Positions 8,716-16,566 of a stretch of 64,000 bases of DNA are shown piece after piece. The stretch comes from Isosphaera pallida ATCC 43644 (GTDB lineage Bacteria; Planctomycetota; Planctomycetia; Isosphaerales; Isosphaeraceae): the NCBI RefSeq assembly GCF_000186345.1, contig NC_014962.1, forward strand, positions 1,984,001 to 2,048,000, in the 5' to 3' direction. The number at the start of each line of letters is the position of its first letter. Position 1 is the stretch's first letter. Made by a program: the position numbers and the translations under genes. Below the pieces are notes generated by a model. That model worked only from the letters and a program-made list of their open reading frames with translations. It had not been told where the DNA came from and ran no database searches.

Positions 8716-10074
8716 ATGATCAGATGGCGATGGAACATGGTTTCACCCCTTGTGATTGGCGGGTTCGCCGTCGCCTCGGCGTGGTTTCAAGCCGTCGCTT
8801 CGGCGGAGTCCCCCGCGCAGTTTTGGGCGGGCGCGGCGGTGGCGGACATCACACCCAACGAACCCACCCCCATGTGGGGTTACGGCGCGCGGCGGGACGC
8901 GCTGTCTCAGGGAACGCTGGACCCGCTCCGTGCCAAGGCCTTGGTCATCGAGGCTAACGGCCAACGCCTAGCGATCGTCGCTACGGACCTCGGACGGGGA
9001 CCGACCGCGGCGATGACCGCGGCGCTCCGTAAACGCGCAGCGGAACGCTCGGGGATCGACGCGCTCTTTGTCTGCGGCAGTCATTCACATCACACCCCGG
9101 TTATCGAACTGACCGACCGCCCCGACCGGGGACGAGGTCGCTTCGACGCAGCGGTGGCCTATGCCGCGGGCTTGCCCGAGCGTCTGACCGATCTGATCGA
9201 CCAGGCCGCCCAACGTCTAGAACCGGCCCGCCTAGGCGCGACGGCCCGCGAGGTTCCTTACAACCGTAATCGCCACTCCAAAAAACCGACCAAACCGACC
9301 GACCCGACCTTGACCGTTCTGCGGTTGGATCGCGCCTCTGACGGCAGCCCGTTGGCCATTCTGGTCAACTTCGCCGCCCATCCCACGATGATCGACGCAC
9401 GGGTGTTGCAATTCTCTGCCGATTATCCCGGCGCGTTAGCTTGGGTGGTCGAGCGGGCGTTCGCCGACGCGCCTTGTTTGTTCCTCAACGGTGCGGCCGG
9501 CGACCTCAGCCCCAATCCTCCGCCGGGGGTCTCAGGTCACGAGGCGTTTGGGCGTCTGTTGGGCGAAACGGTGGTGGAGTTGGCCCAAACGATTGAAACC
9601 CGGGTTCCCGAGCGTCCACAACTGGCCTTCCGGGTCGAGTCGCTCACCGTCGGCAGCCGGATTGACTTCGCCAACCCCATCGTTAAAGCGATCTATGCCC
9701 GCGAATTCTTCCCCGAACTGGTCAACAACTTCGCCGACTCCTTCGCGGACGGCATCCGGGTGGAGTGGACCGTGGCGGTTCTCAACGACCGGATTGGTCT
9801 GGTGGGAGCTCCCGGCGAGTTTTTCTGCGATCTGGCCAACCGGCTGCGCCGCCGAGCCGACCTGGATCATTTGCTCTTTCTTGGATATTGCAACGATCAT
9901 CTCCTCTACGTCCCGACCATCGAAGCGGTGGCCGAGGGAGGTTACGGAGCCGACTTGCGGGTCGCGCCGGTAGCGGTGGGGACCGGAGAACTTGTGACCG
10001 ATCGGATGCTGATTCGTCTCTATGAGCTGCGCCAGAAGCTCACCGACAAGGTTGTCCAACCAGGTCGCAAGTGA
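8716..10074 (+). CDS. Neutral/alkaline ceramidase-like secreted hydrolase
   Basis: A 452-residue protein of the neutral/alkaline non-lysosomal ceramidase N-terminal domain family, common in planctomycetes. A signal peptide covers about residues 1-30. Characteristic segments are FWAGAAVADITP at the start of the mature domain, the histidine cluster SHSHHTP, NFAAHPTMI and LNGAAGDLSPNPP, which together provide the zinc ligands and nucleophile region in ceramidases. The immunoglobulin-like C-terminal domain of full neutral ceramidases is absent, so the natural substrate may not be ceramide. The gene begins two bases after the peptidase stop codon, which suggests translational coupling in a two-gene operon. 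Confidence 0.82.
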   Translation: MIRWRWNMVSPLVIGGFAVASAWFQAVASAESPAQFWAGAAVADITPNEPTPMWGYGARRDALSQGTLDPLRAKALVIEANGQRLAIVATDLGRGPTAAMTAALRKRAAERSGIDALFVCGSHSHHTPVIELTDRPDRGRGRFDAAVAYAAGLPERLTDLIDQAAQRLEPARLGATAREVPYNRNRHSKKPTKPTDPTLTVLRLDRASDGSPLAILVNFAAHPTMIDARVLQFSADYPGALAWVVERAFADAPCLFLNGAAGDLSPNPPPGVSGHEAFGRLLGETVVELAQTIETRVPERPQLAFRVESLTVGSRIDFANPIVKAIYAREFFPELVNNFADSFADGIRVEWTVAVLNDRIGLVGAPGEFFCDLANRLRRRADLDHLLFLGYCNDHLLYVPTIEAVAEGGYGADLRVAPVAVGTGELVTDRMLIRLYELRQKLTDKVVQPGRK

Positions 10075-10188
10075 GGTCTTGGAGCGTTGGCGGACCAGTT
10101 GGACCCTCCGGTTGGCGACGCGCTGAGCTGAAATGAGAATAAGCCACGGTCGATCTGGACATTGTGGTGGTTCAAGGAGTCACACGTG

Positions 10189-11196
10189 ATGAAAGCCGCG
10201 TTTATCGAGCAACACGGTCCCGCGGATTCGATTCGGGTGGCGGAATTGCCCGAACCTCGTCCGGGACCCGGCGACGTGGTGGTCAAGGTAGGGGCGACCG
10301 CATTCAACCCAGTGGACCTGTATCTGCGGGCCGGCACGATCGCCATGCCGATGAGTTTTCCCTACGTGGTGGGCTGCGACCTAGCTGGAACGGTGGTCCA
10401 GGCAACCCCCGGGGGACGCTTCCGCGTGGGGGACCGGGTTTGGGGATCAAATCAAGGTTTGCTGGGCCGTCAAGGCACCACTGCGGAATTCGTCGCGGTG
10501 GCCGAGGATTGGCTTTATCCCACGCCGGACCACATGAGCGACGCCGAAGCAGCCGCCTGGGCCCTAGTGGGGTTGACCGCGCACCTGGGCTTGTTCCATC
10601 GCGGCCAGCTCCAAGAGGGTGAAACCGTCTTCGTACCGGGCGGCTCGGGCGGCGTGGGGCATCTCGTCATTCAAATGGCCAAAGCAGTCGGTGCGCGGGT
10701 GGCGACCACCGCGGGCGGCGCGGAACGCGGCGAACGTTGTCGCGCTTTAGGAGCTGACTTGGTTCTCGACCACCGCGACCCCAACCTCGATCTGGCGGCG
10801 GCTCTCACCGAGTTCGCCCCCGAAGGCATCCATCTTTGGTATGAAACCCAACGCGAACCAAATTTGGAACTGTCTATCCCGTTGCTCGCGCGTCGAGGCC
10901 GAATGATCCTCATGGCCGGTCGAACCGCCACCCCTAAACTGCCCCTGGGTCCATTTTACACAACCAATAAAAGCCTGCTGGGGTTTGCCATGTTCAACTT
11001 CACCCCCGACGAACAGCGCGTTTGCGCTGAGGCGATGAACCAGTGGGCCAAGCAGGGCCGCCTCAAGCCGGTCATCGGCGCGACCTATCCCCTCGAACGC
11101 GCTGCCGAGGCTCAGGCGTTCCTGGAAGCCAATACTCTCCACGGTGCGGGTCAACTCTTCGGCAAGGTGGTGGTGCTGATCACCCCCACCGCATGA
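10189..11196 (+). CDS. Zinc-type / quinone oxidoreductase (MDR family)
   Basis: An NAD(P)H-dependent medium-chain dehydrogenase/reductase of the quinone oxidoreductase group. The N-terminal GroES-like domain (MKAAFIEQHGPADSIRV) is followed at about residues 135-175 by the nucleotide-binding fold with VPGGSGGVGHLVIQMAKA. The structural zinc Cys cluster of alcohol dehydrogenases is missing, which supports a zinc-free quinone reductase. ATG 10189 has AAGGAG about ten bases upstream. At 335 residues it has the normal length. It stands alone between the ceramidase-like gene and a repeat-bearing intergenic region. Confidence 0.88.
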   Translation: MKAAFIEQHGPADSIRVAELPEPRPGPGDVVVKVGATAFNPVDLYLRAGTIAMPMSFPYVVGCDLAGTVVQATPGGRFRVGDRVWGSNQGLLGRQGTTAEFVAVAEDWLYPTPDHMSDAEAAAWALVGLTAHLGLFHRGQLQEGETVFVPGGSGGVGHLVIQMAKAVGARVATTAGGAERGERCRALGADLVLDHRDPNLDLAAALTEFAPEGIHLWYETQREPNLELSIPLLARRGRMILMAGRTATPKLPLGPFYTTNKSLLGFAMFNFTPDEQRVCAEAMNQWAKQGRLKPVIGATYPLERAAEAQAFLEANTLHGAGQLFGKVVVLITPTA

Positions 11197-11222
11197 ACCC
11201 AATCCAGTCTGCTCTTCAACCA

Positions 11223-11426
11223 CCTTCCCGACGACCAACGCGCCGCATCATCCCTGGCGACACCGCGGCGCGTCCTCTCGATGGTCAACGCGCCGCGTCT
11301 CACCCCACTTCCCACTTCAACCACCCTCTCGACGGTCAGCGGGCCGTACCTCGCCCTACTCCCCACTCCCCACACCCTCCTGACGGCTATCGTTCCCGAC
11401 GACGACGCGGCGCGACCCTCCTCCTG
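11223..11426. repeat. Imperfect 51-bp tandem repeat, four copies
   Basis: Four head-to-tail degenerate copies begin at 11223, 11274, 11325 and 11376. Each starts with a CCT(C/T)-type block followed by GAcGGTCAaCGcGCCG-like sequence and then a C/A/T-rich pyrimidine half (CCCCACTTCCCAC-like). The exact 51-bp spacing between successive starts is what identifies the repeat; a fifth, shortened copy may begin near 11420. The array lies in the 491-bp gap between the oxidoreductase gene and the unknown gene at 11688. A leftward reading frame spans it with a 17-residue period, but that protein has no family resemblance and I treat it as non-coding. Confidence 0.7.
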
Positions 11427-11687
11427 ATCAACCGTGCCGCCTCCATTCCAAATCCACTCCATCATCGCCACGAGGGTTGTCTCTCCACGCGGGCATGGTG
11501 ACGATGGTGACGAGCGGTGGTTTGTCTAAGAATTTTGGGCCGAGCCCTTGACCAGTGGAACAAGGGGGTTGAAGATCGAGACCGTCTCAGCGCGGGTTTC
11601 GACGGAAACGATACGCAATTTCAGGAAAGGTCTTGGTTGCGCTTCGTCGAGATCGCGCCGATGGTGAGCCGAGGGGGGCTTCGTGTG

Positions 11688-12617
11688 ATGGGTTCGCCGC
11701 ATGGTCTAGAACGGGTCGATCACAATCGTCTCAAGCATCGGTTAGACCAGCTGGGTTGGACTGTAGGCATGTTTCAGCCTTATGGCGCGGGTGTGGAACT
11801 GAAGCCTCCAGCCGATCGGACCGAATGGAAACCGATCGTTATTCCTTATAATCCCGTTCACGAGGACTATGTTACCCGGTTGGATGAAGCCCTCAAAGCG
11901 GTCGCGGCGATCGAGGGGCGTGCGGTTGAGGAGTTGCTGCCAATGGTGGAATCGCCGGGTCAGGACACGTTGCTCATTCGAGTGGCCTTCGATGAGCGCC
12001 GCCCCCACGAATCGTCGTTCGCGTTGGCCTTTCTCATTTACGAGATGATTTTTCAGTCGTTTGAGCAGATTTCGGAACGGATTGGTCAACCCCGTCTCGA
12101 ATTGGTGTGTCCACTTGATCAGCAGGCCACGGGACCGGATTTGGTGCGTGACGCGCGCCTTCGGTTTATCCGCGAGGAATCGGGCGGCCGGGAGTTGGTC
12201 TGGTTGATTTCCGTGCCTTGCGGCGAAGGCCTTCCCGAGTTGGTCGAGCCGATCGCTTCAATCGAGCAACTTCTCGCCAAAACGCTGTCCAATCGGGCCG
12301 CCTTAGCGCTCCTGATGAATCGACTCCATGTCGCGGCGTCTCACGGCCTCCCCGTCACGGATTCGAGCGACCCACGCGCGACCGCCTCCACCTCAAGCGG
12401 AACTCGGGGTTCCTCCAACCTTTCCTCCTCATCAACCGTCGAAAACAGCGCGGTGGAGTTTTTGGGAGTTTCGCTGAGTCAGCTGGGAAACGACGGAGTC
12501 GAGCGAATCGAATTTGAAGTGACCTGGGCCGACGAGTTTCCCGTCCCGGAAACCCTGGTGCCTCGTCGGGTCGTCATCTCCGTTGCCGAGCCGGATGCGG
12601 ATCTGGACGAGGATTAG
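11688..12617 (+). CDS. Conserved-looking hypothetical protein
   Basis: I do not recognise this 309-residue protein. It is soluble, with no signal peptide or membrane segment. Residues about 20-60 (LDQLGWTVGMFQPYGAGVELKP) and 80-150 look well folded, and residues about 220-265 are a Ser/Thr/Ala-rich linker before a final beta-rich segment. ATG 11688 was chosen because GAGGGGGG lies about nine bases upstream; ATG 11661 and an upstream in-frame start at 11517 are alternatives. Codon use matches its neighbours. No cofactor or catalytic motif is visible. It precedes the clpP pair in the same direction but 350 bp away. Confidence 0.65.
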   Translation: MGSPHGLERVDHNRLKHRLDQLGWTVGMFQPYGAGVELKPPADRTEWKPIVIPYNPVHEDYVTRLDEALKAVAAIEGRAVEELLPMVESPGQDTLLIRVAFDERRPHESSFALAFLIYEMIFQSFEQISERIGQPRLELVCPLDQQATGPDLVRDARLRFIREESGGRELVWLISVPCGEGLPELVEPIASIEQLLAKTLSNRAALALLMNRLHVAASHGLPVTDSSDPRATASTSSGTRGSSNLSSSSTVENSAVEFLGVSLSQLGNDGVERIEFEVTWADEFPVPETLVPRRVVISVAEPDADLDED

Positions 12618-12967
12618 CATGGTTCAGGGCAGCCGTTTCCCAACGCGGCTTGCCCTCCATTGCCTCCGATCAACCAGTTTAGGCAACGCTCAGAGGTCAG
12701 AAATCGCAGCCCGGACTGGGGAACTTGAACCCAATGGTTCTCCATGCCTACAATACCAATCTCAACCCGCCATCCCCTCCAGTCGATTCGGATGTTCGTG
12801 GTCCGCACAAGGGTAAGCGAGGTTCGTTTGAATGCTGCCCACCGCATCCACAATCGCTGACGTCGATTGGTGACGGATGGGATGGGGTTGTGAAGGTTCG
12901 GTCATCTTGCTCCTAGGCCTAGGGGTCGGGCCCGCCGGCTCCGTTTTCGATGAGACGAGTTGATTCC
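12618..12967. other. Gene-free stretch upstream of clpP1
   Basis: No gene is supported. It holds a perfect 12-bp palindrome CCTAGGCCTAGG at 12912-12923, about 45 bp before the first clpP start, and a tRNA T-loop-like string at 12718-12732 on the minus strand that does not fold into a tRNA. The promoter of the clpP pair is probably here but was not resolved. Confidence 0.5.
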
Positions 12968-13597
12968 ATGCCGATGGTTCCGATCGTCATCGAGCGCGGC
13001 GGACGCGAAGAGCGCGCGATGGACATTTACTCGCGGCTGTTGCAAGATCGGATCATCATGCTCAGTTCGATTTTGGACGACGTGACAGCCAACTTGATCG
13101 TAGCCCAGTTGTTGGTGCTGGCTCATCAAGACGCCAAGGCGGAAATCAGTTTATATCTGAACAGTCCTGGCGGGAGCTTGACCGGCACAATGGCGGTTTA
13201 CGACACCATGCAGTTCATCGGCTGTCCCGTGGCCACCTACTGCATCGGCATGGCCGCCTCAGGCGCAGCGATTTTGCTAGCCGGCGGCACTAAGGGCCGT
13301 CGCCATGCGTTGCCCCATTCCAAGATCATGCTTCACCAGCCGTATGGCCATGTGGGAGGGCAGGTCTCGGACATCAGCATTCAGGCCGCTGAAGTGTTGC
13401 GCAATAAGGCGGTGGTCGAAAAAGTCTTGGCCCGCCGCACCGGACGAAGTGAAAAGCAGATCGAGTCGGAAATCAAGCGGGACCGCTACCTCTCGGCTCC
13501 CGAGGCGCTTGAGTTCGGCCTGATCGACCACATCGTGGAAGACAAATCCGAGATCAAGGACGCTCAGGCTTCCACTCCTACGCCCCCCCCACGCTGA
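12968..13597 (+). CDS. clpP: ATP-dependent Clp protease proteolytic subunit 1
   Basis: A serine peptidase subunit of the ClpP ring, which degrades proteins unfolded by ClpX or ClpA/C. The catalytic triad is present: Ser in GMAASGAAIL, His in KIMLHQP and Asp in KRDRYLS. The segment around the nucleophile, AASGAA, departs from the usual ASMG(A/S), and the substrate-handling surface differs from that of the neighbour, suggesting a specialised paralogue. ATG 12968 was chosen because MPMVPIVIE then lines up with MPRVPVVIE of the second ClpP; ATG 12950 is the alternative. It has a Pro-rich tail. The two clpP genes are 136 bp apart and likely form a mixed ring. No clp ATPase lies in the window. Confidence 0.92.
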   Translation: MPMVPIVIERGGREERAMDIYSRLLQDRIIMLSSILDDVTANLIVAQLLVLAHQDAKAEISLYLNSPGGSLTGTMAVYDTMQFIGCPVATYCIGMAASGAAILLAGGTKGRRHALPHSKIMLHQPYGHVGGQVSDISIQAAEVLRNKAVVEKVLARRTGRSEKQIESEIKRDRYLSAPEALEFGLIDHIVEDKSEIKDAQASTPTPPPR

Positions 13598-13733
13598 GAC
13601 TACGATCCCGTCGCACAGGGACCCGACCCAACCAAGCTTACGCAGTATTCCTGTTGGGCCGGAGCGCAACCTCCCCCACCGCGACAGGTTGTAGCTCTCA
13701 TGGTTTTCCGTTCAAGGTTCAAGGACTTTCCCT

Positions 13734-14330
13734 ATGCCCCGCGTCCCCGTGGTCATCGAAGGTAGCGGTCCCGACGAGCGAGTCATCGATATTTACTCAC
13801 GCTTGTTGCGCGATCGCATCATCATTCTTGGTACGGCGATTGACGAGTCCGTGTCCAACTCGGTGGTCGCCCAATTGCTCTATTTGGCCTCGGAGGACCC
13901 CAAGGCCGACATCCGGCTCTACATCAACAGTCCCGGCGGCAGCGTGACGGCCGGTTTGGCGATCTACGACATGATGCAGAGCGTCCCGTGCGACGTGGCA
14001 ACCTATTGCATCGGGCAATGCGCGAGCATGGGTTCGTTGCTGCTGGCCGCCGGAGCCGCCGGCAAGCGTCACGCCATGCCCCACGGCCGGATTATGATTC
14101 ACCAACCCCTCGCTGGCATGGAGGGGACCGCCACGGACATTATGATTCATGCCGAAGAGTTCTTGCGCATGAAGAAGCAACTCAACGGCATCTACAACCA
14201 CCATACCGGCCAGTCCCTGGAGAAGCTCGAACAGGACACCGACCGCGACCGCTTCATGTCGCCCCGTGAGGCCAAGGAATATGGTCTGATCGACCACATC
14301 GTGGTCCATAGCGCGATGCCCAAGTTCTAA
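13734..14330 (+). CDS. clpP: ATP-dependent Clp protease proteolytic subunit 2
   Basis: The second ClpP, 198 residues, is close to canonical ClpP. The nucleophile serine is in [10 protein letters not shown], the catalytic His in [10 protein letters not shown] and the catalytic Asp in [11 protein letters not shown]. The start is clear from alignment with ClpP1 and family length. It probably forms the classical tetradecamer on its own or together with the subunit encoded just upstream. Between the two genes there is room for a second promoter but I see no clear one. Confidence 0.94.
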   Translation: MPRVPVVIEGSGPDERVIDIYSRLLRDRIIILGTAIDESVSNSVVAQLLYLASEDPKADIRLYINSPGGSVTAGLAIYDMMQSVPCDVATYCIGQCASMGSLLLAAGAAGKRHAMPHGRIMIHQPLAGMEGTATDIMIHAEEFLRMKKQLNGIYNHHTGQSLEKLEQDTDRDRFMSPREAKEYGLIDHIVVHSAMPKF

Positions 14331-14510
14331 CGAGCCGAGTCGTGTGGATCGTGTAACATTGGACGGCTTGGCTTCCCAGCAAGTGAATCCACGCCGTCCA
14401 GCCTAACCCTGATCGTGAGCACCTAACCAAACCGAGTCGTGGAGCAATGGGCGGTCGCGGTGGGCCACTTGGTTAAAGGCGATGAAAGGTAAGCAAGTCT
14501 CCCAAGGCGT

Positions 14511-15332
14511 TCAAACCGCCGGCACGCCTCGACTTCGCAACCATTCCACCACCTGACGCACCTGGTCGGCGGTGGCCTCCGGATGATTGGCTAAAGGATA
14601 GGGGATGCCCATTGCTTCGTATTTATATTGTCCCATTTGATGAAACGGTAACACTTCAAGCCGCTCGACGTTGGGCCAGGCGGCGACGTGGTTAGCCAAC
14701 GCCTCAAGGTTGTCCACCGGATCGGTCAAACCGGGCACCAGGACGAAGCGAATCCAAACCGGATGGTTGCGGGCCGCCAGCCGCCGGGCGAATCGCAGGG
14801 TCGGTTCCAGCGGTTTGAGCGTCAAACGCTGGTAAAGATCCGGGTCGCCCGACTTGAGGTCGAGCAACACCAAATCGACCAGGTCCAGGTCCTCTTCGCT
14901 CGCCCGGTCTCCAAGATACCCCGAGGTGTCAAGCGCCGTGTGCAACCCTAGACCACGACACGCTTTGAAAATCTCAAATGCGAACCGATCTTGATATAAA
15001 GGCTCGCCGCCACTCAACGTCACGCCGCCATGTCCCAGGGACATCATCCGCAGATAGGGGCGCAACCGATCAATCACCTCCTCGACCTCGACCAAACGTC
15101 CGTTGCGGGGTGCCCAGGTGTCAGGGTTGTGACAATATTGACACCGTAGTAGACAGCCGGACAAAAAGATCGCACAGCGCAGGCCGGGTCCATCCACCAT
15201 GCTTCCCCATTCGATCGAATGAACCCGTCCCAGGCGGCCCTGCGCCGTAAGAAGTTCCTCCGTGGGATGCTCGGGTGTATCGAGCGGATCGTGATGGAGG
15301 ATCGACAGGGCGTGGCGATGTTCCAACGGCAT
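14511..15332 (-). CDS. pflA: Pyruvate formate-lyase activating enzyme
   Basis: A radical SAM enzyme that installs the glycyl radical on pyruvate formate-lyase. The [4Fe-4S] motif CLLRCQYC (CxxxCxxC) is near residue 60, followed by HNPDTW as in PflA proteins, and the SAM-binding GGEP is present (SGGEPLYQ). Preceding it is the activase signature SIEWGSMVDGPGLR. At 273 residues it is slightly longer than typical PflA because of about 30 extra N-terminal residues, so the start may lie further in. Its target, the pyruvate formate-lyase gene, is on the same strand 3.1 kb away, with two other genes between. Confidence 0.93.
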   Translation of the reverse strand: MPLEHRHALSILHHDPLDTPEHPTEELLTAQGRLGRVHSIEWGSMVDGPGLRCAIFLSGCLLRCQYCHNPDTWAPRNGRLVEVEEVIDRLRPYLRMMSLGHGGVTLSGGEPLYQDRFAFEIFKACRGLGLHTALDTSGYLGDRASEEDLDLVDLVLLDLKSGDPDLYQRLTLKPLEPTLRFARRLAARNHPVWIRFVLVPGLTDPVDNLEALANHVAAWPNVERLEVLPFHQMGQYKYEAMGIPYPLANHPEATADQVRQVVEWLRSRGVPAV

Positions 15333-15468
15333 CGGGGTGGGGACTCAACTCAAGCCTCGCGTTCACAGCATGGGGGGATCGGGGCTGACTTGGAAAACCC
15401 ACCACGCATCCTTCCCGCAACGTTGTCATGATAGGCGGCCAGCCGCTTGGAACAAGGAGATCCCTCCA

Positions 15469-16383
15469 ATGACTTTCGCCAAGTCCAACAACGAGCCGAT
15501 CCGCGAAACAGTAGCCGCTTCCCTCGAGTCCGACGGTCCGTCGGGTTCATTTCTGGCGGCGGTGGTTCAACTCAACAGCACGTCGGATCTAGACGCCAAC
15601 TGGTGTCAGGCCCGTGACCTGATCGTGGAGGCCGCCCGCCGAGGCGCTTCGCTGGTAGCGACCCCCGAAAACACCAACTTTCTTGGTCCTCACGACCGCA
15701 AAGTGGCGCTGGCTGAACCACTTGATGGACCAACCGTCGCCCGCTTCGCCGACCTCGCCCGTTCCTTGAGGATTTATCTGCTGTTGGGTTCCTACAACGA
15801 ACGGGCGGCGACTCCGGACCGATGCCACAACACCTCGGTGTTGTTCGATCCCACCGGCGCGATCCGGGCGGTTTACCGCAAGCTGCACCTCTTCGACGTG
15901 GATCTCGGCGCGCGGGGGGTTCGATTCCAGGAGTCGGCCACCGTCGAACCGGGAACCGAGCCGATCGTGGCCAAAACCGCGCTAGGGTCCTTGGGGATGT
16001 CGATCTGTTATGATCTCCGCTTCGCGGAATTCTACCAGGTGTTGACCGAGCGCGGCGCGCGGATACTGGCAGTGCCTTCAGCCTTCACTGCGACCACCGG
16101 TCAAGCGCATTGGGAGGTGTTGATCCGAGCGCGGGCGATCGAAAACCAAGCCTACGTGATCGCGCCGGCCCAAACTGGGCGGCACGATGATGAAGGTCTG
16201 CGGGCCAGTCACGGCGAATCCATGATCGTCGATCCTTGGGGGGTGGTGCTGGCGCGGGTGGGTGAAGGTCCCGGTCTGGCCCTCGCCGAGATCGACCTCC
16301 AACGTGTCGAGCGCATTCGCCGGGAGATGCCGGTAGCACATCATCGTCGTTGTCGTGTCATGTTTGGATTCGATTCAAGGTGA
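15469..16383 (+). CDS. Nitrilase-superfamily amidohydrolase (Nit1/Nit2-like)
   Basis: A carbon-nitrogen hydrolase with the Glu-Lys-Cys triad: Glu in ATPENTNF, Lys in YRKLHLFDVD and Cys in ICYDLRFAE. The KLHLFDVD and CYDLRF segments match the Nit1/Nit2 branch, whose members hydrolyse deaminated glutathione or alpha-keto acid amides; the exact substrate cannot be read. ATG 15469 has AAGGAGA eight to fifteen bases upstream; the frame is open to 15337 but that part has no support. Length is 304 residues. It diverges from pflA with about 136 bp between starts, so the two may share a regulatory region. Confidence 0.88.
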   Translation: MTFAKSNNEPIRETVAASLESDGPSGSFLAAVVQLNSTSDLDANWCQARDLIVEAARRGASLVATPENTNFLGPHDRKVALAEPLDGPTVARFADLARSLRIYLLLGSYNERAATPDRCHNTSVLFDPTGAIRAVYRKLHLFDVDLGARGVRFQESATVEPGTEPIVAKTALGSLGMSICYDLRFAEFYQVLTERGARILAVPSAFTATTGQAHWEVLIRARAIENQAYVIAPAQTGRHDDEGLRASHGESMIVDPWGVVLARVGEGPGLALAEIDLQRVERIRREMPVAHHRRCRVMFGFDSR

Positions 16384-16451
16384 TTTTCGCTCGAAGTCAC
16401 GTAAAGTCAATTGGCCGAGAAGCGCTGGATGCGAGCCGCTGGAACCAATCA

Positions 16452-16481
16452 AAGCGGAACCGCGGCGGAGCGGTCCCGCTT
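16452..16481. terminator. Hairpin between convergent genes
   Basis: A 12-bp stem with one A-C mismatch and a 6-nt loop, arms AAGCGGAACCGC and GCGGTCCCGCTT. It lies between the nitrilase-family gene and the leftward lipoprotein gene, which converge here, so it may stop transcription from both sides. There is no U-tract on either strand, so intrinsic termination is uncertain. Confidence 0.5.
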
Positions 16482-16566
16482 CGGGAGAAAAGGTCATTCG
16501 AACAACGCCAATGTCGCTTCAGTGGGTCGTTCACATGACGAAAGGTTGAGGAGACATTGATCCGCG

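Noticed and set aside
11151-11471. Leftward frame with a 17-residue periodicity over the tandem repeat
   Set aside because: The periodicity follows from the 51-bp DNA repeat; the product has no family features and the frame lacks a ribosome site.
12718-12732. tRNA T-loop-like string on the minus strand (GGGTTCAAGTTCCC)
   Set aside because: The loop would be one base too long and no matching acceptor, D or anticodon arms can be built on either side.
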